Below, one piece after another: positions 8,611 to 14,623 of a DNA stretch of 64,000 nucleotides (the first letter of the stretch is position 1; each line of letters starts with the position of its first letter). Origin of the DNA: Nitrosomonas sp. Nm132 (GTDB lineage: Bacteria; Pseudomonadota; Gammaproteobacteria; Burkholderiales; Nitrosomonadaceae); contig NZ_FNDH01000004.1 in the NCBI RefSeq assembly GCF_900100485.1, positions 62,001-126,000 on the forward strand, written 5' to 3'. A program made the translations under genes and the position numbers. Below the pieces are notes generated by a model that was given only the letters and a program-made list of their open reading frames with translations, did not search any database and had not been told where the DNA came from.

Positions 8611-9588
8611 ATGCGCCGAGGCGAAGTTTTGTCCATGCTTAAAGACTGGAATGAGATTTCGGATTTGCCAATGCAGAATCTCTTATTCGGGAACGGTCTT
8701 GGTAGAACATATTGGGAGAAATTTGCATATCACTCTCTTCTTGAGAACTTCGATGATTTTCCTGTTGGGAGATATGCATGCACGAAAGATCTCTTCGACA
8801 GACTCAACACGGTAAATTTCGAAGAAGTTCTTCGAGCAATATTTCATGCATATCAAGTTTCAATTGATAATCAAGATGCAACGCGAACTCTCTATCTCGA
8901 CGTGCAAAATGCATTGATTTCAGCAGTGAATGCGGTACACCCTAAGCCTTCATATATTCCAAGCGAAAGCATTGGTAAATGTCTTGCTAAATATAACTGC
9001 ATATTCACCACCAATTACGACCTACTACCTTACTGGGCTATCCTTAGTGAACAGTCAAATAAGTTCGTAGACTACTTCTGGAACGAAGGCGTGTTTAACC
9101 CAAGAAATGTTAAGGTATATTCAGGGAAAATTCCCATTCACTTCCTGCACGGGGCTCTACACCTCCAATCAGAAGGTATATCCGACGCACGGAAAGTCCA
9201 CATTAAAATTGAGTCAGGAGTTGATGGCGCCTTTGATTCTGGGTTTAGTGGAAGATTTCCGCTGTTTATTACAGAAGGAAAATCTGCGCTCAAGTTGAGT
9301 AGGATCCGTGGAAATAGTTACCTGAACTTTTGCTACGAGCGGCTTTGTCAATCCAAAGGCGGGTTAGTTATATATGGGCATGACCTTAACCCTGAGTATG
9401 ATGGGCACATCGTTGATGCGCTAAAGCAGAGCAAGAATGATCAAATTGCGCTAAGTGTCTATTCCGGATTGGATGCTACTGAAAAGGATAGATTCATGTA
9501 TAACATTCTTGCACAGTTTTCTGGCATTGAGATGGAGATCATCTTCTTTGAATCGTCTTCACATCCTCTTGCACAGTGCGGCGCATAA
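8611..9588 (+). CDS. DUF4917 SIR2-like protein, integron-cassette gene
   Basis: 325-residue protein of the DUF4917/SIR2-like type. Supporting stretches are NLLFGNGLGRTYW near the N-terminus (nucleotide-binding-like LxGNG), CIFTTNYDLLPYWAI, IPIHFLHGALHL, PLFITEGKSALKLSRI and GLVIYGHDLNPEYDGHI, spaced as in NAD-binding SIR2-like folds (the TNYD and HGxxH elements). SIR2-like proteins of several families act in anti-phage defence by depleting NAD; that role here is inference only. The start is uncertain: ATG 8611 follows AGGAG at 8592-8596 with long spacing; TTG 8581 and ATG 8635 are alternatives. The stop codon lies inside an attC site, the standard layout of an integron gene cassette. The gene is clearly more AT-rich than its left neighbour. 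Confidence 0.72.
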   Translation: MRRGEVLSMLKDWNEISDLPMQNLLFGNGLGRTYWEKFAYHSLLENFDDFPVGRYACTKDLFDRLNTVNFEEVLRAIFHAYQVSIDNQDATRTLYLDVQNALISAVNAVHPKPSYIPSESIGKCLAKYNCIFTTNYDLLPYWAILSEQSNKFVDYFWNEGVFNPRNVKVYSGKIPIHFLHGALHLQSEGISDARKVHIKIESGVDGAFDSGFSGRFPLFITEGKSALKLSRIRGNSYLNFCYERLCQSKGGLVIYGHDLNPEYDGHIVDALKQSKNDQIALSVYSGLDATEKDRFMYNILAQFSGIEMEIIFFESSSHPLAQCGA

Positions 9589-9646
9589 CAATTCTCTGCA
9601 GGCGCGACGGCCCTGACGAGCTGCAGCCTGAGCTCAAACGTTAGAC
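9583..9646 (+). repeat. Integron attC recombination site
   Basis: 64 bp beginning GCATAACAATTC and ending CTCAAACGTTAGAC. GTTAGAC fits the GTTRRRY core, TAAC at the left is its partner, and the inner arms (CTGCAGGC versus GCCTGAG read inverted) pair with one extra base, as expected for extrahelical bases of attC hairpins. The cassette ORF stops inside it and the next ORF starts 21 bp after it. No integrase gene is in the window. Confidence 0.72.
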
Positions 9647-9667
9647 GTTTCAAGCCTGTTTATACTC

Positions 9668-10297
9668 ATGAAAAATCACTACTCTAGACGGCACTTTCCG
9701 AGAAGGCACACCCTGAAAAAAGTTGTTGAAACCTCGCGCCCTCGTTTAGCTACATGGATCGGGCGCATAGTTTGGTTTATCGTAGGTGGCTTAGTGTCGT
9801 TGTTTGTTGCCTTCCTATCCCAGGGGCCTGACGCTATTCGAAAGATTCCCGAAATCCCGAGAGCTGTATCGGAGACGGTAAATTCTCTGGCCGAGACATA
9901 TCAGATTGATCGCGACCTAACAGCTACCTGGGAGTTCGTTCAGAACCAACTTACATTACCAACACAAACTCACACGATACGACTAGAGCTAACGAGTAAA
10001 GATGGTCGAATCGCCGGAGAACTGTATTCGCCATCCATCCGCAAATGGACTATCTATGACATGGCTTTGGTAGAGGGAAGGCGCAATGGAAGATCATTGC
10101 ATTTGACTGTCTTCGACTTTATCCACGGAAAACGAACCCGTCTCGCTGAGCTCGATGTTCGATTTCAGGAAGAACCGAATGATGGCATCACAGATCATGT
10201 TCCTGCTCTCGTAAACTCAGAACTCAGAGTAACTACAGTGTGGCAAAAGGACGGGGTGTTACCAAAAACCTTTGTCATACACCGTGTTTCAAAATAG
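9668..10297 (+). CDS. Hypothetical single-pass membrane protein (second cassette gene)
   Basis: 209 residues, family not recognised. A basic N-terminus (residues 1-27) precedes one membrane helix (WIGRIVWFIVGGLVSLFVAF, about 30-50); the remainder (about 55-209) is soluble, with alternating hydrophobic and polar residues suggesting a beta-rich domain (for example IRLELTSKDGRIAGELYS). The orientation is likely N-in with the main domain outside the inner membrane. It begins 21 bp after the attC site, as an integron cassette gene would, but no attC follows: its downstream flank is occupied by a REP-like inverted repeat at 10321-10421. Cassette membership is therefore inferred only from the left side. 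Confidence 0.6.
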   Translation: MKNHYSRRHFPRRHTLKKVVETSRPRLATWIGRIVWFIVGGLVSLFVAFLSQGPDAIRKIPEIPRAVSETVNSLAETYQIDRDLTATWEFVQNQLTLPTQTHTIRLELTSKDGRIAGELYSPSIRKWTIYDMALVEGRRNGRSLHLTVFDFIHGKRTRLAELDVRFQEEPNDGITDHVPALVNSELRVTTVWQKDGVLPKTFVIHRVSK

Positions 10298-10320
10298 GAC
10301 ATTGGCAATAGAAGTAGAAC

Positions 10321-10421
10321 AAATTTGGGGTCAGGTCGCGAATCAAGAAAAATAAGAACGGCGATTAGGGTTATTGTTCCCAAAAATAAAAAATTCTTGA
10401 TTCGCGACCCGACCTCAATTT
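10321..10421. repeat. REP-like inverted repeat, copy A
   Basis: Two 28-29 bp arms, left with GGGGTCAGGTCGCGAATC and right its near complement, enclose about 45 bp. The GGTCAGGTC core is shared with the repeats flanking the tyrosine transposase at 34639-35499. The central part resembles that of the copy at 30039. Probably a non-autonomous RAYT-mobilised unit. Confidence 0.7.
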
Positions 10422-10423
10422 CT

Positions 10424-10549
10424 GTGCTCGAGCCGGGAGTTGCAAAAGCATTTCCTAGCGAGAAGGCCGTAAATGAGGCGTTAATGTCATTGATTAAGCT
10501 GGCTCGGGCATCAACTGGTCTAACAAAAGACTCAAGTGAACGTTCGTAA
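10424..10549 (+). pseudogene. C-terminal fragment of a small unidentified protein
   Basis: About 40 codons ending at 10549 (VLEPGVAKAFPSEKAVNEAL followed by MSLIKLARAS) look like the end of a small helical, antitoxin-like protein, but no start or N-terminal half is visible because a REP-like repeat replaces it upstream. Family not identified with certainty. Confidence 0.3.
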
Positions 10550-10590
10550 AATGCACGGACTAGTCCTATTGGGGGATATCATCAAAGGGT

Positions 10591-10896
10591 CTAGTCTTTT
10601 GCTTCCCTTAAAATATCGTCGCTTATTAGTTTTCTTCTTTGATGTACCACGGCGAGTATCAATATAGCCTGATTACTGATCTCATAAATAATTCGATAAG
10701 AATACAGGGGCAATTCCCTCACATTATCATCGTTGAGCTCGGGAACTATTCTGCCAATTTTTGGAAACTCGTCTAGCCCCTCGATTTCCTCGCGGATATC
10801 CTGAACAACTTTCTTGGCGTAATAACGGGAATCATGGGCGATAAAATCATGGATGGCACGTAAATCGGCCTTCGCTGGCTCAGTCCAGATTACCAC
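10591..10896 (-). CDS. RelE/ParE-family toxin
   Basis: 101-residue toxin of the RelE/ParE superfamily: WTEPAKADLRAIHDFIAHDS at the N-terminus, FPKIGRIVPEL in the middle and the C-terminal LPLYSYRIIYEI and ILAVVHQRR strands. Members either cleave mRNA on the ribosome (RelE) or poison gyrase (ParE); sequence inspection does not decide which. The start is GTG at 10896, overlapping the antitoxin stop by 7 bp, typical of coupled toxin-antitoxin operons in which the antitoxin gene comes first. The pair stands alone between cassette remnants and zur. Confidence 0.85.
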   Translation of the reverse strand: MVIWTEPAKADLRAIHDFIAHDSRYYAKKVVQDIREEIEGLDEFPKIGRIVPELNDDNVRELPLYSYRIIYEISNQAILILAVVHQRRKLISDDILREAKD

Positions 10897-11069
10897 GCCT
10901 CTATTTCTCGTTTAAGTTGTTCGCTGGTCACAGTTTTCCCCTGTTCCGCAGCTTCTTGTCCCTTCCTGATCTTATCCAACACATAAAGCCGATACATAAT
11001 TTCATCCATATCTGCATCGTCAGGCAATTGGTCGATCGTTTTCAATGCTTCCTGTTTTGCTGCTAGCAT
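10890..11069 (-). CDS. Antitoxin partner of the RelE/ParE toxin
   Basis: 59-residue, mostly helical, charged protein starting at ATG 11069 after a GAGG ribosome site. Sequence features: LKTIDQLPDDADMDEIMYRL, then KIRKGQEAAEQGKTVTSEQL and a C-terminal REIEAW. This resembles the short Phd/RelB-like antitoxins that accompany RelE/ParE toxins. It would neutralise the toxin by direct binding and repress the operon with it. Its stop codon overlaps the toxin start, so the two are one operon. Confidence 0.78.
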   Translation of the reverse strand: MLAAKQEALKTIDQLPDDADMDEIMYRLYVLDKIRKGQEAAEQGKTVTSEQLKREIEAW

Positions 11070-11227
11070 ATTACTTACCTCGCTTTCCGGTAAAATACTT
11101 TGTTGGTACTACCATAAAATAGTCTTTAATCTTGAATCTGCCAAGTCTCTAAAAAATTTGACTGGTCCGTGAATAATGCAATCCAAAATAATCCCTCACC
11201 TCTTTCACGCATTCAAAAGCATGGTCA

Positions 11228-11692
11228 TTACATCGAGTCACTTTGGCAGCGTGCACAAAGCCCATGCAGTTCGAGTTGCTGGTGGGCCAGCGTAAAACCG
11301 GTGTTTTGAATGCTGCGCGCGAGTTCCGTCATGATGTGCTGTTTGATGCCGATCTCTTTGACGCTATGGCAGCGGTCACAAATCAGGAATTGCGGGGTTT
11401 CGTGTTGATGATCACAGGCAATATGGGCGCATGCTATATACAGACTGGCCGTTTCAAGCTTGTGGACCAGTTTTCCCTGAATCAGAAAATCCAGCATGCG
11501 ATAAACCGACATCACCGGCAATGATTGATTAAACTGAGTTTTATATCTTTCCGCGATTTCATAGGCAGAAAGAGGGATCGAGGAACGCAGCAACACGACG
11601 AGCACATTTTTGCGCTTGGTGGTTAGTTTGACGCCTGCCGATGCGCACGCCTCTTGTGATTTCTGGATGATAGGGTCGATATCGACGGACAT
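11228..11692 (-). CDS. zur: Fur-family zinc uptake regulator (Zur-like)
   Basis: 154-residue Fur-superfamily repressor. The winged-helix half has LTTKRKNVLVVLL, AYEIAERY and PVMSVYRMLDFLIQGKLVHKLE; the metal-binding half has the two CxxC structural zinc motifs CDRC and CARC, a CDHQHE cluster and the ending of short Zur proteins. Zur binds DNA when zinc-loaded and represses zinc uptake genes. Targets plausible from this window are the zrgA-like/ABC/DUF3299 cluster at 2.8-6.1 kb and the DUF1826 gene next door. Other Fur members (PerR, Mur) cannot be fully excluded, but the short form and neighbours favour Zur. No good box was found upstream of its own start. Confidence 0.82.
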   Translation of the reverse strand: MSVDIDPIIQKSQEACASAGVKLTTKRKNVLVVLLRSSIPLSAYEIAERYKTQFNQSLPVMSVYRMLDFLIQGKLVHKLETASLYIACAHIACDHQHETPQFLICDRCHSVKEIGIKQHIMTELARSIQNTGFTLAHQQLELHGLCARCQSDSM

Positions 11693-11745
11693 TTCTCATC
11701 ATTTCCTGTGACTTAATCAACGATTAACCGGCATTCATAGCCGAT

Positions 11746-12060
11746 TCAAGCAAAATCCAAAGTCAGCAGTCGCCGCGTTTCATTCGCATCAAGCGCCAGT
11801 GAACGATGAATCACGCTATCTCCTTCCTGCAAGCATAACACGATCGATGGCTTTATCCAGCCACTCCGTTCCTTTGCCAGCATACGTCGTGATCAAACGG
11901 CAAGGCACTTTGTCTGCATGGAAACGCGGGCACAGGGTTTTGGCAAGCACATTCAGCCGCACGCCGACGTTTTCCAAATCAAACAAGCAAGCAAGCAGGC
12001 AAACATCTCGGCCACCCAGCTGACATCGTCAATGAAAGCATTAGGCGCGTGATGCCGGGG
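11746..12060 (-). pseudogene. DUF1826 gene remnant, frameshifted at a TTGC repeat
   Basis: In minus-strand reading, NAFIDDVSWVAEMFACL is followed, in a different frame, by LENVGVRLNVLAKTLCPRFH and ADKVPCRLITTYAGKGTEWL, which is the conserved core of DUF1826 proteins; a second shift leads to LQEGDSVIHRSLALD and a stop at 11746. The first break falls on a tandem TTGC repeat on the minus strand (near 11983-12000) that appears to have gained about two units. The N-terminal half is missing. DUF1826 genes are often Zur-regulated, which agrees with its position right upstream of zur. It is unlikely to be functional. Confidence 0.65.
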
Positions 12061-12167
12061 CAGTTATGCCGGCACTGTCAAATCAACCAAGGGAATTTTG
12101 GCGGGTTTTGATTGCCTTTTGGCCATGAACCCGTTATTTTCCAAGTTGCACACTCTGACATCACATC

Positions 12168-12983
12168 ATGACACAACGCATTGCATTGGTAACCGGCGCA
12201 TCCAGCGGTATTGGCAGAGCGACGGCGCTACTGTTCGCCAGAAACGGCTATTACGTCTTTGCCATGGCACGGCGCATGGACAGGCTGGAGCAGATACGTT
12301 CGGATCACATTGAACCGATTCGTCTTGACGTGACCGATGCGGAGGCTATCCGGGCGGCTGTAAACCATGTCATGGCAACCAAAGGCCGGATCGATGTGCT
12401 CGTGAACAACGCAGGCTATGGTCAGTTGGGGGCAGTCGAGTGCGTTTCGATGGAAGCGGCCCATCAGCAGTTTGAAGTCAACGTTTTCGGCTATGCACGT
12501 TTCATGCAGGCAGTGATACCACATATGCGGGCGCAGCGGTCGGGGTGCATTATCAACATTGCCTCGATCCTGGGCAAAATCTCCATACCGGGTTTCGGCT
12601 GGTATGCGGCTTCCAAGCATGCTGTGGAAGCATTGTCGGAAACCTTGCGTGGAGAAGTGATGAAATTTGGCATCAACGTGGTGGCCATTGCCCCGGGCCT
12701 GATCAAAACTGAATTTGCCGCAAAGGAGCTTGAATTGCTCAAAACGGTTGCACATCCCTCCGCTTATCAGAAGCTAGTGACCGCGCTCCCGCGACTTCTG
12801 GCAAATGAGCCCCAAGCGCCGGGACCGGAAATTATCGCAAAAGCAATACTTGATGCCGCTACGGCCTCATTTCCTCCTATGCGACATGCCCTGCCTGCGG
12901 ACTCTAAAACGGCAGTGGTATCAAGATGGCTGCTGGGCGGCCGTATTTTTGACTGGGCCGTTCGTCTTAAGATGAAAATCTGA
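12168..12983 (+). CDS. Short-chain dehydrogenase/reductase (SDR)
   Basis: 271-residue classical SDR, a cytoplasmic NAD(P)-dependent oxidoreductase. Motifs: cofactor loop TGASSGIG (9-16), ARRMDRL after the second strand (the RR pair hints at NADPH), NNAGYG near 85-90, catalytic Ser in INIASILGK and the YAASK catalytic pair near 152-156, then the PGLIKTEF loop. Substrate unknown; the C-terminus contains a hydrophobic amphipathic tail (VVSRWLLGGRIFDWAVRLK) seen in several membrane-associated SDRs. No strong ribosome site is visible before ATG 12168. The end overlaps the convergent exported-protein gene by 17 bp. Confidence 0.9.
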   Translation: MTQRIALVTGASSGIGRATALLFARNGYYVFAMARRMDRLEQIRSDHIEPIRLDVTDAEAIRAAVNHVMATKGRIDVLVNNAGYGQLGAVECVSMEAAHQQFEVNVFGYARFMQAVIPHMRAQRSGCIINIASILGKISIPGFGWYAASKHAVEALSETLRGEVMKFGINVVAIAPGLIKTEFAAKELELLKTVAHPSAYQKLVTALPRLLANEPQAPGPEIIAKAILDAATASFPPMRHALPADSKTAVVSRWLLGGRIFDWAVRLKMKI

Positions 12984-13398
12984 GCGCCAGAACGGCAGTT
13001 CTGCCAGCGTGCGTCTCAAGGCATCCCATTATGGGGCGCACAACGATACGGATTGCGGTGAGACCTTCTGCAGAGACATTTTCTTCGCGCCCAATGATCG
13101 CATAACGCAGTGGCAGGCGCTCCTCGGAAGCGGAAGTTGCAGCTGTCCCCGTAACAACTCGTGCGCTGTGTCTATCAATCACATCGAGATATTCGTTCAA
13201 CTGAGCGGTCGTAACCTCTTGGGCTCCGATGGGGAATCCAAGTACACTTTCTGGATTGGGTATTTCATTTGTGAAAACAGGAATGGACTGGAAGGGTAAG
13301 CAAGTTGCACTAGGAGGAGGAGGCGTCGTCCCATTGCTGGCAAAAGCGATCGGCGCAATGATTGCAATGAATATTGCTGCTGCGACATAACGGTACAT
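12967..13398 (-). CDS. Hypothetical exported protein
   Basis: 143-residue protein with a signal peptide (MYRYVAAAIFIAIIAPIAFA, cleavage near 20) followed by a Pro-rich linker (TTPPPPSAT) and a small domain containing two cysteines (TCLPF and GCLET) that could form a disulfide in the periplasm. I do not recognise the family. The ATG at 13398 is preceded by AAGGAGG at ideal spacing, which is why longer upstream starts were rejected. It converges on the SDR gene with a 17-bp overlap and has no clear partner. Confidence 0.7.
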   Translation of the reverse strand: MYRYVAAAIFIAIIAPIAFASNGTTPPPPSATCLPFQSIPVFTNEIPNPESVLGFPIGAQEVTTAQLNEYLDVIDRHSARVVTGTAATSASEERLPLRYAIIGREENVSAEGLTAIRIVVRPIMGCLETHAGRTAVLALRFSS

Positions 13399-13490
13399 CT
13401 TAGCCTCCTTGAGGTGCGCCTGCTTCAATTTTCTGATCGATACTTGAAGCAAAAGCAAAGAATCAAACCAATACCGCTTTACTGCATTAA

Positions 13491-13518
13491 CCCGAATATT
13501 TCATAAATTCGCGTTAAG
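13491..13518 (+). repeat. Inverted-end sequence, left of yajQ
   Basis: 28 bp starting CCCGAATATTTCATAAATT and continuing CGCGTTAAG, preceded by TTAA (13487-13490). It is the exact inverted complement of 14407-14434. The rest of the 13399-13751 spacer contains nothing else I can support. Confidence 0.85.
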
Positions 13519-13751
13519 ATGGTAAGGAATAAGACATAGGTAGGCAATAATGCAGTTGCATACAATTAGATTCTTCAGTAGTAGGATCAAAAAATAGCCA
13601 TAAGAGCGCTGAAGAGGACGCTCAATCGTTCATGCGTAATCATGTGCAAGGGTAAAAAATCAGTGCTACCTTCTACAAATAAGGCCAGATCTGGTATTTT
13701 TATGGTGATCCCTAATAATTTGTCGTTTTCGTGGCCTAATGAGGAGTAAAC

Positions 13752-14240
13752 ATGCCGTCTTTCGATATCGTATCCGAAGTAGATAAAACCGAAGTCAAGA
13801 ACGCAGTTGAGCAAACCAACAAGGAAGTCAGTACGCGCTTCGATTTCAAAGGCTCAGACGCGCGCGTGGAACAGGCCGAAATGGTGCTCACCCTGTATGC
13901 TGACAATGAATTTCAGTTGAGCCAGGTGCAGGATATTCTCACTACCAAGCTGACCAAACGTAGCGTGGACATCCGAAGCCTGGATGTCAGTGACAAGATC
14001 GAGAAAGTCAGCGGCAACAAGGTAAAGCGTTCCTGCACAGTGAAGGTAGGCGTGGAAACCGAACTGGCGAAGAAGATCGTCAAGCTGATCAAAGAAAGCA
14101 AACTGAAAGTGCAGGCCAGCATTCAGGGCGAATCCGTGCGTGTTACCGGCAAGAACCGCGATGACTTGCAGGAATGCATTGCATTCGTCAAGAAATCCAT
14201 TACTGACTTTCCACTGCAATATCAGAATTTTAGGGATTAA
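13752..14240 (+). CDS. yajQ: YajQ-family nucleotide-binding protein (DUF520)
   Basis: 162-residue protein matching YajQ over its whole length: [20 protein letters not shown] at the start, [14 protein letters not shown], then DIRSLDV and a C-terminal [16 protein letters not shown]. YajQ proteins bind nucleotides, and in some bacteria cyclic di-GMP, and act as cytoplasmic regulators. The ATG follows GAGGAG at good spacing. The gene is enclosed by two perfect 28-bp inverted repeats identical in type to the ends of the fold-back elements, which makes the 944-bp segment look like a transposon-like unit with yajQ as its only gene. Confidence 0.95.
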   Translation: MPSFDIVSEVDKTEVKNAVEQTNKEVSTRFDFKGSDARVEQAEMVLTLYADNEFQLSQVQDILTTKLTKRSVDIRSLDVSDKIEKVSGNKVKRSCTVKVGVETELAKKIVKLIKESKLKVQASIQGESVRVTGKNRDDLQECIAFVKKSITDFPLQYQNFRD

Positions 14241-14260
14241 GCCGGATATATCTCCATTCC

Positions 14261-14293
14261 GCCGCTCTTGGATGGGTATGCAGAGCGGCATTT
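14261..14293 (+). terminator. Possible terminator after yajQ
   Basis: GCCGCTC (14261-14267) and GAGCGGC (14283-14289) can pair around a 15-base loop and are followed by ATTTT. The loop is long and the T run short, so this is weak. Confidence 0.3.
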
Positions 14294-14406
14294 TCGGTGT
14301 TTCTCATAATGATAGATTGATTCATTTTGTTCGGGAGTAATGTTGATGGGAACGCGCGTGACAACCCAATCTTTACGATCAAGCTATCAATCAGCTCAAG
14401 GTTACG

Positions 14407-14434
14407 CTTAACGCGAATTTATGAAATATTCGGG
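14407..14434 (-). repeat. Inverted-end sequence, right of yajQ
   Basis: Exact inverted complement of 13491-13518, ending CGGG and followed by TTAG (14435-14438), a near match to the TTAA on the left side. The surrounding 14241-14623 spacer shows no gene. Confidence 0.85.
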
Positions 14435-14623
14435 TTAGGGGTATTCGTCCACCCATATGGCGCGGCGAGGATCACTTCCTCGCTCCACGTCGCGATTTAA
14501 CGGATGATAGTCTCATCGTTCCCAACGGCTTTTGCTTCGTGTCAGGCGCATTTCAATCAGCGGGCAAGCGTGCTGCCACATTGTCATTGCCTACGTTGCC
14601 TGCCCCCTCTCCGCTGACATGAT

